DNA of 64,000 nucleotides from JAIBCC01 sp963763855. Its GTDB lineage: Bacteria; Acidobacteriota; Blastocatellia; Pyrinomonadales; Pyrinomonadaceae. The notes beneath the pieces were generated by a model, which was not told the DNA's origin, searched no databases, and saw nothing but the letters and a program-made list of their open reading frames with translations. Shown one piece after another: positions 25,530 to 33,809 of the stretch. The position numbers and the translations under genes were made by a program. The first letter of the stretch is position 1. Each line of letters starts with the position of its first letter. The stretch spans positions 2,728,001-2,792,000 of the forward strand of contig CAVXPU010000005.1 of NCBI GenBank assembly GCA_963763855.1, in the 5' to 3' direction.

Positions 25530-27041
25530 ATGGCACAACACGCAAAATCATACGACATACCAAAATTCAAAGCACAATACGGCAATTTTATCGGCGGCGA
25601 ATGGGTCGCACCATCGAGCGGTGAATATTTCGATGTAATCTCGCCGGTTGACGGCAAAGTTTTTACGAAAGTTGCACGCTCGACCGCAGCAGACATCGAA
25701 CTGGCACTTGATGCCGCCCATAAAGCCGCACCTGAGTGGAATAATTCTTCCGCCACCACCCGCAGCAATCTTTTGTGGAAAATTGCGGACGTGATGGAAG
25801 CGAATCTCGAAATGCTCGCTCGCTGCGAAACATGGGACAACGGCAAACCAATTCGTGAGTCGCTTGCAGCTGATTTGCCGTTGGCGATTGATCATTTTCG
25901 TTATTTTGCCGGCGTAATTCGCGGCGAAGAGGGTAATGCATCCGAACTTGATGCAAATACACTTTCGATCAATATTCAAGAACCGCTCGGCGTCGTTGCA
26001 CAAATTATCCCCTGGAATTTTCCGCTTTTAATGGCGACTTGGAAAATTGCACCGGCACTCGCCGCCGGAAATTGCACGATCGTTAAACCTGCCGAACAAA
26101 CTCCGGCTTCGATCATGGTTTTGCTTGAATTGATTCAAGATATTCTTCCGGCGGGGGTGCTTAACGTGGTAAACGGTTTCGGTCCGGAAGCGGGAAAACC
26201 GTTGGCAACTTCGGAGAGGGTTGCGAAGGTCGCGTTCACCGGCGAAACAACGACGGGACGCTTGATCATGCAATACGCGTCGCAAAATTTAATCCCGGTA
26301 ACGCTCGAACTCGGCGGAAAATCACCGAATATTTTCTTTGAAAGCGTGATGGATGCTGATGATGTCTATTTCGATAAATGTCTGGAAGGTGCTGCACTTT
26401 TTGCGTTGAATCAAGGTGAAGTCTGCACGTGTCCTTCAAGAATTTTGGTTCAGGAATCAATTGCTGATAAGTTCATTGCAAGAGTTGTGGAACGAACAAA
26501 AGCTATCAAAATGGGACATCCGCTCGATCCTGAAACGATGATCGGTGCTCAAGCGAGCGAAGATCAATATCAGAAGATTTTGAACTACATTCAAATCGGT
26601 AAAGACGAAGGTGCAGAAATTCTCTGCGGCGGTGAAGCACAGAAAAATGAGGGGCTCGACGGCGGTTTTTACATAAAACCGACTCTTCTCAAAGGCAACA
26701 ATAAAATGCGTGTCTTTCAGGAAGAAATCTTCGGTCCGGTCACTTCGATCACCACTTTCAAAGACGAAGCCGATGCAATCGCGATCGCCAACGATACGCT
26801 TTACGGACTCGGTGCAGGCGTATGGACACGCGACGCACACCAGCTTTATCAAATCCCGCGTGCCATCAAAGCAGGACGAGTTTGGGTAAATTGCTACCAC
26901 AATTATCCCGCCCACGCTCCTTTCGGCGGCTACAAAAAATCAGGCTTCGGACGCGAAAATCACAAAATGATGCTCGATCATTATCGCCAGAATAAGAATA
27001 TGTTGGTTTCTTATGATAAGAAGGCAATGGGATTCTTTTAA
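25530..27041 (+). CDS. NAD-dependent aldehyde dehydrogenase (AldB/ExaC-like)
   Basis: The protein has 503 residues and oxidises acetaldehyde or a related aldehyde to the acid. Visible features are 'PWNFPLLMATWKIAPALAAG', 'VKPAEQTPAS' (cofactor Lys), 'GETTTGRLIMQYA', 'LELGGKSPN' (general base Glu), the catalytic Cys in 'NQGEVCTCPSR' near residue 300, and 'FGGYKKSGFGRE' near the end. AGGAG precedes the ATG. The DUF779 gene downstream and the sigma-54 promoter fit the acetaldehyde-dehydrogenase class. A second Cys two residues after the catalytic one is typical of this subgroup. Confidence 0.94.
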   Translation: MAQHAKSYDIPKFKAQYGNFIGGEWVAPSSGEYFDVISPVDGKVFTKVARSTAADIELALDAAHKAAPEWNNSSATTRSNLLWKIADVMEANLEMLARCETWDNGKPIRESLAADLPLAIDHFRYFAGVIRGEEGNASELDANTLSINIQEPLGVVAQIIPWNFPLLMATWKIAPALAAGNCTIVKPAEQTPASIMVLLELIQDILPAGVLNVVNGFGPEAGKPLATSERVAKVAFTGETTTGRLIMQYASQNLIPVTLELGGKSPNIFFESVMDADDVYFDKCLEGAALFALNQGEVCTCPSRILVQESIADKFIARVVERTKAIKMGHPLDPETMIGAQASEDQYQKILNYIQIGKDEGAEILCGGEAQKNEGLDGGFYIKPTLLKGNNKMRVFQEEIFGPVTSITTFKDEADAIAIANDTLYGLGAGVWTRDAHQLYQIPRAIKAGRVWVNCYHNYPAHAPFGGYKKSGFGRENHKMMLDHYRQNKNMLVSYDKKAMGFF

Positions 27042-27065
27042 AGGATGAAGGTTGAAGGATAGGGG

Positions 27066-27533
27066 ATGAACGCGGATTTTCGGATTTGCGTTCATCCACA
27101 AGAATTGAAACGAATAATATCCAAAAGCAAAATGCGTGATAACAACGAAGGAATGCCGGAAATCATTGATGCTTTCAAAGAAAATGATTGTTACTTTGGA
27201 GTTGTCGCGATTACAGTTAATGATTTAACTAAGAAATTTAGGTTTGGGTTATCAAAACAAAATTACTTGACGATTAGAAGGATTCTGCAATTCCGCCCTT
27301 TCGATAAATTGGGCGGCTTGAGATATCGCTATTTTTTTTCTGGTGGAAGCTACAGACTAATTAATACCGAAACTTTGGAACTTGGGGATTGTGAAATAAC
27401 TATTCGAATTGAACAAAATAAAAATGGAAAAGAATTCACATTTCCAGCGACGAAAGAACTGATGCAAAATTTAAGTTGGGCGAATCAAATTAAAGATTTT
27501 AAAGAGGCTGAACATTTGCCAGAAGTAAAATAA
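27066..27533 (+). CDS. Hypothetical protein
   Basis: The protein has up to 155 residues, mixed alpha/beta, with no signal peptide or membrane helix. It includes 'KFRFGLSKQNYLTIRRILQF' and 'LELGDCEITIRIEQNKNG'. The first 12 codons lie in an inverted repeat (GGATGAACGC ... GCGTTCATCC, 27062-27095) and may not be part of the native gene; an ATG at 27132 is an alternative start. The family is not recognised. It sits 24 bp after aldehyde dehydrogenase on the same strand but has no obvious link to it. Confidence 0.5.
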   Translation: MNADFRICVHPQELKRIISKSKMRDNNEGMPEIIDAFKENDCYFGVVAITVNDLTKKFRFGLSKQNYLTIRRILQFRPFDKLGGLRYRYFFSGGSYRLINTETLELGDCEITIRIEQNKNGKEFTFPATKELMQNLSWANQIKDFKEAEHLPEVK

Positions 27534-27689
27534 ATAGCCTTCCAACTGGAAAAGTAGTGAAAAAGTGAATAAATGGCAAAAATTTGTTATGTCTGGAGTG
27601 AATAAAAAGAAACCGCAACTGATGCCTCGTAATCCATCGTGGAAAGATGATTTTAAGGCGGGAAAGCAGTGTGTTCTTTCTGCAGTGAT

Positions 27690-27829
27690 AAAGGGCTTTG
27701 CCCGCCGATGAACGGAAAGGCTTTGCCTTTCCGACGAATCCCCTCAACTTTAAGAGGCTACGCCTCGCCGTCGAAGTGGGAGGCACAGCCTCAGATATCG
27801 GACAGTAACTAACGTAAAGTCCGAGACTT
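27690..27829. repeat. Cluster of short hairpins in the 375-bp gap before DUF779
   Basis: The gap 27534-27908 has no gene. It contains at least five adjacent palindromes: GGGC-TTT-GCCC (27692-27703), GGAAAGGC-TTT-GCCTTTCC (27714-27732), GAGGC-TAC-GCCTC (27754-27766), GAGGC-ACA-GCCTC (27780-27792) and AAAGT-CCGAG-ACTTT (27815-27829). It looks like a mosaic repeat of a third family rather than a structured RNA gene. Confidence 0.6.
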
Positions 27830-27908
27830 TCCGCTCATCGGACGACAGAGCCGTATTTGTAAACTTAATTTATTAAGTAGCGATGCACAAAAGCTATTAA
27901 TATTATTT

Positions 27909-28292
27909 ATGAATAAAATTCCCAGAGTAAAAGTAACCGAAGAAGCGAAAAAGGTAATCGCTCAATTGCGTGAGAAAAACGGTAAATTGATGTTTCATCA
28001 ATCTGGCGGATGCTGTGATGGTTCGTCGCCGATGTGTTTTGCGGATGGTGATTTTTTGGTTGGCTCGGCGGATGTTTGGCTTGGTGAAATTGACGGCTGC
28101 GATTTTTACATGGCGAAGGATCAGTTTGAATTTTGGAAGCATACCGAGCTGACGATTGACGTTTCCCCCGGTCGAGGTGCTTCTTTTTCGCTTGAAATTC
28201 CGCTTGGAGTGAGGTTTGTTACAAAATCGAGAGTTTTTACTTATGAAGAATCGCAGAATTTAATCGAAACGCGGCTTGGTGATATGATCTAG
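27909..28292 (+). CDS. DUF779-family protein
   Basis: The protein has 127 residues and matches the DUF779 pattern: 'LMFHQSGGCCDGSSPMC' with its Cys pair, 'GEIDGCDFYMAKDQFEFWKH', 'IDVSPGRGASFSLE', and 'GVRFVTKSRVFT' at the end. DUF779 proteins are encoded next to acetaldehyde dehydrogenases and the Cys cluster suggests a metal or redox role, but the function is not established. The aldehyde dehydrogenase gene lies 870 bp upstream, separated by a hypothetical gene and repeats. Confidence 0.9.
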   Translation: MNKIPRVKVTEEAKKVIAQLREKNGKLMFHQSGGCCDGSSPMCFADGDFLVGSADVWLGEIDGCDFYMAKDQFEFWKHTELTIDVSPGRGASFSLEIPLGVRFVTKSRVFTYEESQNLIETRLGDMI

Positions 28293-28360
28293 CCCAATTT
28301 TGGATTTGGGATTGCGGATTTGGGTCGTGTTCTGAGAAAATCTCAATTTCAAGCAAAGTT

Positions 28361-28726
28361 ATGAAAAATAAAATCACGATCTACGAAAAGCCAACCTGAA
28401 CGACGTGTCGAAATTTGGGACAGTTGTTTCAAGAACATAGTATCGACGCGATGCGAATTAATTATTTCAGCGAGCCTTTTACAAAAGAAACGCTCGGTAA
28501 ATTGATTAAGAAAACTGGACTTAAACCCTTTGATTTATTGCGAAAGGCGGAGAAAACGTTCAAAGAGTTGGAATTATCGAGCGAAACCTCGGATGATAAA
28601 ATCATCGCAGCAATGATCGAACATCCCAATCTTTTGCAGCGTCCAATTGTTGAAATTGGCGAAATAGCGATTTTGGCACGCCCGATTGAGAGGGTGTTGG
28701 AATTGCTAAAAAAGGTAAGCACTTAA
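28361..28726 (+). CDS. ArsC/Spx-family oxidoreductase with in-frame UGA at the catalytic Cys (candidate selenoprotein)
   Basis: Reading from ATG 28361 through one in-frame TGA (28397-28399) gives a complete 121-residue ArsC-like thioredoxin-fold protein: 'MKNKITIYEKPT' - UGA - 'TTCRNLGQLF'. The UGA stands at the first Cys of the family's CxxC/CxxS active site, the residue that attacks arsenate or a disulfide. The rest is intact: 'RINYFSEPFTKETLGKLIKK' and 'HPNLLQRPIVEIGEIAILA', with the Arg-Pro of the family. No frame slip is needed. Other genes in the window end in TGA (for example 38179, 40842 and 46290), so UGA is a normal stop here and recoding would have to be local. Alternatives: a TGC/TGT-to-TGA nonsense mutation or a base error. 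If UGA were read as stop, an ORF from 28415 would be a dead fragment. Confidence 0.6.
28400..28427 (+). promoter_or_regulatory. Hairpin directly after the UGA (possible SECIS-like element)
   Basis: ACGAC-(bulged G)-TGTC (28400-28409) pairs with GACA-GTTGT (28419-28427) around a 9-nt loop GAAATTTGG that starts with G. The loop is only 10 nt from the UGA, closer than the spacing I recall for bacterial SECIS elements, so the match is suggestive but not canonical. A second weaker hairpin (TGTT-TCAAG-AACA) lies about 25 nt downstream of the UGA. Confidence 0.35.
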
Positions 28727-28776
28727 ATCAACACAGAGAACACGCTTCGTATCGATAGCGTTTCCGTAAAAACTTT

Positions 28777-29097
28777 ATGATTTCAAAAACTCCGAAACCG
28801 CCATATTACGCCGTAATTTTTACGACCTTCAAAAGTAATAATCAAGAAGGTTACGCGGAAATGAATGCCAGAATGTTTGAGCTTGCACAGAAACAACCCG
28901 GATATCTCGGGATTGAATCCGCAAAGGGTGAAATTGGTGTCTCCGTTACTTATTGGGCGAGCCTCGAGGATATAGCGAATTGGAAAAATCATGCGGAACA
29001 TAAACTCGCTCAACAAAAGGGTTACGAGATTTGGTATCAAGCCTTTGCTACCAGAATTTGCAGGGTAGAGCGTGATAATTTTTTTGAAAAGAAATAG
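28777..29097 (+). CDS. Antibiotic biosynthesis monooxygenase (ABM) domain protein
   Basis: This single-domain ferredoxin-like-fold protein has 106 residues: 'YYAVIFTTFKSNNQEGYAEM', 'QPGYLGIESAKGEIGVSVTY' and 'IANWKNHAEHKLAQQKGYEI'. The 'W.N.AEH..AQ..G' pattern is characteristic of ABM proteins, many of which are small cofactor-free monooxygenases or heme-degrading enzymes. Substrate is unknown. The scpA ATG follows its TAG directly, so the two are probably cotranscribed. Confidence 0.88.
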   Translation: MISKTPKPPYYAVIFTTFKSNNQEGYAEMNARMFELAQKQPGYLGIESAKGEIGVSVTYWASLEDIANWKNHAEHKLAQQKGYEIWYQAFATRICRVERDNFFEKK

Positions 29098-29874
29098 ATG
29101 GAACAGACTGAACCACAACAACTTAGCTTTGATTTCTACAAGGAGCAGCCGCAAATAATCGCAATTCGAGGTGAAGACGAATTGAAGCTTAAAATCGGTG
29201 AATTTGCCGGTCCGTTGGATCTTCTGCTTTTTTTGATCAGACAAGAACAGGCTAATATTTTCGATATTCCAATCGCCAAAATCGCTGCAGAATATCTGCG
29301 ATATATTCGTCTGATGGAAAAAATGGATATTTCCGTAGCGGGCGATTTTTTGGTGATGGCGGCGACTTTAATTGAAATAAAATCGAAAATGCTGCTTCCG
29401 CGTGAGATTTCCGAAGAAGAAATTGACGATTTGGAAGATCCGCGAAAAGAATTGGTCGATAAATTGCTCGAATACGAGAAGTTTAAAAACGCCGCTCAAA
29501 TGCTTTGGGAAAAAACAACTGTTGAGCAGTCAATCTTTTCGCGTGGGAAGATCGAATCAGACGATAATAATGCCGAAATCAATGCGTCGGTTTTCGATTT
29601 GCTCAAGGTTTTTCAGAAGATTTTAGCAAAGCATAAAGAAGAAGTTCAGTTGGAAATCGCCCGCGAAGAAATGAGTTTATCTGAAATGCTTAACACTTTG
29701 AAAAGCCGGATAATTAAGTTTGGCGAGCTAAATTTGCGAGAATTCTTTGAATCGCTGCATTCAAAAAGCGAACTAGTTTTGGCATTTATGGCGATACTGG
29801 AAATTGTCCGCACGGAAGGTATTAAACTATTACAAACAAAAGCATTTGGCGATATTATTTTAAGGAAAGTTTAA
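29098..29874 (+). CDS. scpA: Segregation and condensation protein A
   Basis: ScpA is the kleisin subunit that, with ScpB, bridges the SMC ATPase in the bacterial condensin. The protein of 258 residues shows 'FAGPLDLLLFLIRQEQANIFDIPIAKI', 'GDFLVMAATLIEIKSKMLLPR' and a C-terminal winged-helix region ending 'VRTEGIKLLQTKAFGDIILR'. The start is the ATG immediately after the stop of the ABM gene. scpB follows 121 bp downstream, separated by a palindromic element. Confidence 0.94.
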   Translation: MEQTEPQQLSFDFYKEQPQIIAIRGEDELKLKIGEFAGPLDLLLFLIRQEQANIFDIPIAKIAAEYLRYIRLMEKMDISVAGDFLVMAATLIEIKSKMLLPREISEEEIDDLEDPRKELVDKLLEYEKFKNAAQMLWEKTTVEQSIFSRGKIESDDNNAEINASVFDLLKVFQKILAKHKEEVQLEIAREEMSLSEMLNTLKSRIIKFGELNLREFFESLHSKSELVLAFMAILEIVRTEGIKLLQTKAFGDIILRKV

Positions 29875-29893
29875 GAAATTTAACCGGCAAATT

Positions 29894-29980
29894 GAATCAG
29901 TATAGCGAACGATAGTGAGCATGCTAAGTCGAATATCTGTATGGATTTGAGGTATTCGCTACCGCTCACGGTACTGATTC
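29894..29980. repeat. Palindromic element, fourth family (GAATCAGTA ... TACTGATTC)
   Basis: This 87-bp element lies between scpA and scpB with perfect 9-bp inverted ends. Internal segments AGCGAACGATAGTGAGC and TTCGCTACCGCTCAC are related but rearranged inverted copies. It is an intergenic REP-like insertion splitting a normally compact pair. Confidence 0.7.
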
Positions 29981-29995
29981 TCGTTTTAAATATCT

Positions 29996-30553
29996 ATGGA
30001 TTTAGAAATTGAAGAAAAGCAGCCGCGAAGCATTGCGGAATTGATGAAAATTATTGAAGCTCTGATTTTCGTTTCAAATGAGCCTTTATCCGTTAAGGAA
30101 TTGGCGGGTATTTTGGAAGAAGATGAGGAGATTATTCAATCCGCAGCCGCTGAATTGGCGAAGGAATATGAAGAACGCGAAAGCGGCTTGCAATTACGCG
30201 AAATCGCTGGAGGCTGGCAGATTTCTACGCGAACCGATCTGCACGAAGAAGTTAGAAAATTCCTAAAAACCAGACCCAATGCAAAGCTTTCACTGGCTTC
30301 CCTAGAAACTCTCGCCGTAATCGCTTACAAACAGCCCGCAACAATTCCGGAGATTCTGGAAATTCGCGGAACTCAAAGCAGTTCTGCCATTAAAACGTTG
30401 TTAGACAAGCGTTTAATCGTTGCCAAAGGTCGGAAAGAAACTATCGGAAAACCAATGCAATACGGCACTTCGAAAGAGTTTTTGATTCAATTTGGTCTCA
30501 AAGATTTGTCGGAATTGCCGAGCTTTGAGGACTTTGAAGACTTAGTAGGTTAA
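29996..30553 (+). CDS. scpB: Segregation and condensation protein B
   Basis: The protein has 185 residues and two winged-helix domains, and partners ScpA in the SMC-kleisin complex. Family landmarks are 'IIEALIFVSNEPLSVKELA', 'ESGLQLREIAGGWQISTR', 'KLSLASLETLAVIAYKQPAT' with 'IPEILEIRGTQSSSAIKTLL', and 'LLDKRLIVAKGRKETIGKPM'. It is followed 10 bp later by the pseudouridine synthase gene, the usual scpA-scpB-rluB order. Confidence 0.95.
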   Translation: MDLEIEEKQPRSIAELMKIIEALIFVSNEPLSVKELAGILEEDEEIIQSAAAELAKEYEERESGLQLREIAGGWQISTRTDLHEEVRKFLKTRPNAKLSLASLETLAVIAYKQPATIPEILEIRGTQSSSAIKTLLDKRLIVAKGRKETIGKPMQYGTSKEFLIQFGLKDLSELPSFEDFEDLVG

Positions 30554-30563
30554 ACTGTAATTT

Positions 30564-31418
30564 ATGCAAGAAAGATTACAAAAACTGATCGCCCAAGCCG
30601 GAATTGCTTCCCGCCGCCAAGCCGAAGAGATGATAACGAGCGGTCTGATCACCGTAAATGGCGAGCGGGCGACGCTTGGGATGAAAGCCGATCCCGAAAC
30701 GGACCACATTAAAGTTAACGGCAAATTGATTAACGCAAAACTCGGAAGCTACGAAAAAGTTTATATTTTGCTAAATAAACCAAAAGGCGTTTTGACGAGT
30801 GTTTCGGATCCAAAACGTAGAAAACTGGTGGTTGATCTAGTACCAAAAACTTACGGAAAAGTTCACCCGGTCGGTCGTTTGGATTATCAAACCGAAGGCT
30901 TGATTCTTTTAACTAATGACGGCGAATTTACAAATTTTGTAAATGCTTCGAAGAAAATTCCGAAGCTATATGAAGTAAAAGTAAAGGGTTTGCCAAGTGA
31001 AGTTGCGGTAAATAAATTGCGTCGCGGAACGGTTTTGGAAGATGGATTTAAGACTGCTCCGTGCGAAATAAAGACCTTGCAGCCGACTGAAAACAACGCT
31101 TGGTTTGAAGTAACCCTCTTCGAAGGACATAATCTGCAAATTCGGCAAATGTTTGATTCCATTGGAAATAGCGTCGTAAAATTGCGTCGGATTGCGATTG
31201 GAAATATCAGGGATGATCGAATGCCAATCGGAAGCTTCAGAGAATTATCACCAGCTGAAGTGAAGGAATTTCTTTCCATGCGAACTAAAACTTTGGTGAA
31301 ACCAAAAGTTGAAACGAAGCCTGATTCCAAGCCGAAGCTTGACACCCACTCCCGCACAATCAAGGTAAAGAAAAAGAAGTTCGTTAGAACGAAGGTAGTT
31401 GCAAAAAGGAAAAGCTAG
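30564..31418 (+). CDS. rluB: 23S rRNA pseudouridine synthase (RluB/RsuA family)
   Basis: The protein has 284 residues. An N-terminal S4 RNA-binding domain ('RLQKLIAQAGIASRRQAEEM', about residues 1-60) precedes the synthase domain with 'LLNKPKGVLTSVSDPKRRK' and the catalytic Asp in 'VGRLDYQTEGLILLTND'. 'FEGHNLQIRQMFDSIGNSV' follows, and the protein ends in a Lys-rich tail that probably binds RNA. It makes pseudouridine in 23S rRNA by similarity. It is the third gene of the scp unit and is followed by a terminator. Confidence 0.93.
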   Translation: MQERLQKLIAQAGIASRRQAEEMITSGLITVNGERATLGMKADPETDHIKVNGKLINAKLGSYEKVYILLNKPKGVLTSVSDPKRRKLVVDLVPKTYGKVHPVGRLDYQTEGLILLTNDGEFTNFVNASKKIPKLYEVKVKGLPSEVAVNKLRRGTVLEDGFKTAPCEIKTLQPTENNAWFEVTLFEGHNLQIRQMFDSIGNSVVKLRRIAIGNIRDDRMPIGSFRELSPAEVKEFLSMRTKTLVKPKVETKPDSKPKLDTHSRTIKVKKKKFVRTKVVAKRKS

Positions 31419-31460
31419 TCGGGCTCGATGCAAAAACATCCGTTCGAAATTAAACTTATA

Positions 31461-31499
31461 AATAGCCGGATTTAACACTTTAACTCCGGCTATTTTTTT
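31461..31499 (+). terminator. Rho-independent terminator after rluB
   Basis: AATAGCCGGA (31461-31470) pairs perfectly with TCCGGCTATT (31485-31494) over a 14-nt loop and is followed by a T-run. Confidence 0.85.
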
Positions 31500-31538
31500 G
31501 TTATTCTGATAACTTATTTTTATTAGAATATAATCAAT

Positions 31539-32681
31539 ATGAATTTCGAACTATCCGAGGAGCAACTACAAATTAAATATAGCGTCCGCGAATTTGCCGA
31601 AAGCGAAATCAAGCCAAACGTAATGGAATGGGATGAATCGCAGCATTTTCCCGTGGAATTGCGTCCAAAACTTGCGGAGCTTGGCTTGCTTGGCGTAATT
31701 TTTCCCGAGCAATACGGCGGAGCTGGAATGGGCTATGTTGAATACGCTACGATTATTGAGGAAATCGCACGAGTTTGCGGATCGGTCGGGCTATCGGTTG
31801 CCGCACATAATTCACTCTGTTCGAATCATATTTACACTTTTGGTAGCGAAGAGCAGAAGCAAAAGTATCTTGTTCCATTGGCTCGTGGAGAATCATTTGG
31901 AGCATGGGGATTAACGGAATCAAACGCTGGTTCCGACGCGTCCGGTACTCGTACAAATGCAATTCCTAGAGATGGCGGTTGGACTGTAAACGGCTCGAAA
32001 AACTTCATTACGCAGGCGATTTCGTGTCAAACGTTAGTCGCGGTTGCTGTTACCGATAAATCTAAGGGAAACAAAGGAATTACCGCATTTATTTTCGATA
32101 AGACAATGGAAGGATTTCGTCCCGATAAAAAGGAAAATAAGCTTGGAATGCGTGCGAGTGAAACGGCTTCGGTTGTTTTTGAGGATTGTTTTGTTCCGCT
32201 TGAAAACCTGCTTGGAAATGAAGGCGAAGGATTTTTGCAGGCAATGAAAATCTTGGACGGTGGTCGGATTTCGATAGCGGCACTAAGCGTTGGAATTGCA
32301 CAAGGTGCTTACGAAGCCGCCGTGAAATATGCAAAAGAGCGGCAGCAATTTGGCAAAGCTATCGCCGAATTTCAAGCGATTCAATTCAAGTTAGCCGATA
32401 TGGCAACCCAAATCGAATGTGCGAGATTATTGACTTTACAAGCAGCCGCCATGAAAGATGCCGGCAAAAAACACACAAAAGAATCGGCAATGGCAAAGCT
32501 TTTCGCTTCGGAAGTTGCCGTAAGGGTCGCAGAAGAATCTGTGCAGATACACGGCGGTTATGGTTATACAAAAGATTATCCGGCAGAAAAATATTGGCGG
32601 GATTCAAAACTTTGCACAATCGGCGAAGGCACCAGCGAAATTCAACGGATGGTAATAGCGAAACACCTTCTGAAATCATAG
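31539..32681 (+). CDS. Acyl-CoA dehydrogenase (short/branched-chain type)
   Basis: This FAD enzyme of 380 residues catalyses the first beta-oxidation step. Signatures are 'AWGLTESNAGSDASGTRTNA' (FAD and substrate site), 'SKNFITQA', 'DGGRISIAALSVGIAQGAYE', 'RQQFGKAIAEFQAIQFKLAD' and the C-terminal 'GYTKDYPAEKYWRDSK' with 'GEGTSEIQRMVIAKHLL'. The Glu of G-E-G-T-S is at the catalytic-base position of SCAD/MCAD-type enzymes. It fits with the hydroxyacyl-CoA dehydrogenase and the propionate genes of this window. No ribosome-binding site is obvious before the ATG. Confidence 0.95.
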   Translation: MNFELSEEQLQIKYSVREFAESEIKPNVMEWDESQHFPVELRPKLAELGLLGVIFPEQYGGAGMGYVEYATIIEEIARVCGSVGLSVAAHNSLCSNHIYTFGSEEQKQKYLVPLARGESFGAWGLTESNAGSDASGTRTNAIPRDGGWTVNGSKNFITQAISCQTLVAVAVTDKSKGNKGITAFIFDKTMEGFRPDKKENKLGMRASETASVVFEDCFVPLENLLGNEGEGFLQAMKILDGGRISIAALSVGIAQGAYEAAVKYAKERQQFGKAIAEFQAIQFKLADMATQIECARLLTLQAAAMKDAGKKHTKESAMAKLFASEVAVRVAEESVQIHGGYGYTKDYPAEKYWRDSKLCTIGEGTSEIQRMVIAKHLLKS

Positions 32682-32786
32682 ATTGACGAAGGAATAAACA
32701 AAGGCATTTGTGTTGCAAATCGTGTTGCACAAATGAAACGCGATTGATATAATCAATGTTCAGAAAAAAAATAAAGGAGTAAAACG

Positions 32787-33311
32787 ATGGAAACAGCAAC
32801 AGCAAAAACATACAATTTGGCAATGGGTTTGATCGGCGAACTGACGCATGAAGCAAAGACAACTCGAACAATTTTAGAAAGAGTTCCGGCTGAGAAATTC
32901 GAATACAAACCGCATGAAAAGTCAATGAAAATGGGCAGATTGGCAGTTCACGTTGCCGAAATGATTAATTGGGTAACGGTTACTTGCACTACTAAGGAAC
33001 TTGATTTTTCGACAATGGATATGACTCCATATGCCCCAAAAACCAATGATGATTTGCTTGCGTTTTTTGACAAAAACGTTGCAGAAGCCTTTGAATCATT
33101 GAAGAAAACTTCGGACGAATCAATGATGGAAACGTGGACAATGCGAAATGGCGAGCAAGTTTTCATGGCAGAAACGAGGATCGTTACTCTTCGCGGTATG
33201 GTTTTCAATCACATTTGGCATCATCGCGGACAACTTTCGGTTTATCTACGCTTGAATGATATTCCAGTTCCTTCGATTTACGGACCAAGTGCTGATGAAG
33301 GTCAAATGTAA
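32787..33311 (+). CDS. DinB-family protein
   Basis: This four-helix-bundle protein of 174 residues has the DinB/YfiT pattern: 'TILERVPAEKFEYKPHEKSM' with the first His region ('LAVHVAEMINW'), and the C-terminal 'FNHIWHHRGQLSVYLRLNDI'. The three His residues probably bind a metal; some relatives are thiol-dependent transferases. The role here is unknown. AAGGAG precedes the ATG and a terminator follows, so it is a single-gene unit. Confidence 0.9.
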   Translation: METATAKTYNLAMGLIGELTHEAKTTRTILERVPAEKFEYKPHEKSMKMGRLAVHVAEMINWVTVTCTTKELDFSTMDMTPYAPKTNDDLLAFFDKNVAEAFESLKKTSDESMMETWTMRNGEQVFMAETRIVTLRGMVFNHIWHHRGQLSVYLRLNDIPVPSIYGPSADEGQM

Positions 33312-33336
33312 TCAGTAAATTTCGAAAGAATTTAGC

Positions 33337-33373
33337 AATGACGGCGGATTAATTCCAAACGCCGTCATTTTTT
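33337..33373 (+). terminator. Rho-independent terminator after the DinB gene
   Basis: AATGACGGCG (33337-33346) pairs with CGCCGTCATT (33360-33369) over a 13-nt loop, followed by TTTT. Confidence 0.85.
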
Positions 33374-33809
33374 CGTTTGTACTCAAAAAATGTTCTCATT
33401 TTTACGCTGCCATATGTTGTGTTTGAATAAAAATAGGCTACCACTAATCGTAGTGCAAGTTTTGTTGAAAACTCCGTTCTAGTCTATAAGTGTTCTAATC
33501 AAAGAATTTAAGAATTTCGTTTTGCGTCGATTATTGCTGGGGAATAAATACTGAAAACTTCTATCGATTAGGACTATGTAGAAGAAAAGATGTTGACATC
33601 AGGATTAATATCATGTTAAACATTAGTCATATTTTAATTCAACTTCCTGCGTTTTAGGAATAAATGATTGGATAAGCCAATCGGGTAACTTTGTCTTCTT
33701 TGAAAGACTGGTCATTTTTAAGGAAAAGGTTACTTTTCGATTAACCCCCTGCTGGCAGAGAGTATTTTGAACTCAACACTCTGTCTGAAGATATTTAAAG
33801 GAGTTCCTA
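33374..33809 (+). promoter_or_regulatory. 436-bp non-coding leader before the PqqD-like gene, with a possible promoter
   Basis: No ORF is supported here. A full TTGACA lies at 33593-33598 with TTAAAC at 33616-33621 after a 17-bp spacer; the -10 is weak. A small hairpin GATTGG-ATAAG-CCAATC is at 33666-33682, and CAGAGAGT/ACTCTGTCTG complementarity lies just before the ribosome-binding site AAGGAG. The long AT-rich leader suggests regulated expression, but I cannot match it to a known riboswitch. Confidence 0.35.

Noticed and set aside
27534..27908. A structured RNA or tRNA gene in the gap before DUF779
   Set aside because: The hairpins are separate simple palindromes without a cloverleaf, and look like repeat DNA.
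31529..31534. TATAAT just before the acyl-CoA dehydrogenase start as a leaderless promoter
   Set aside because: Transcription would start at or just inside the ATG, and the -35 is not convincing; probably chance in AT-rich DNA.
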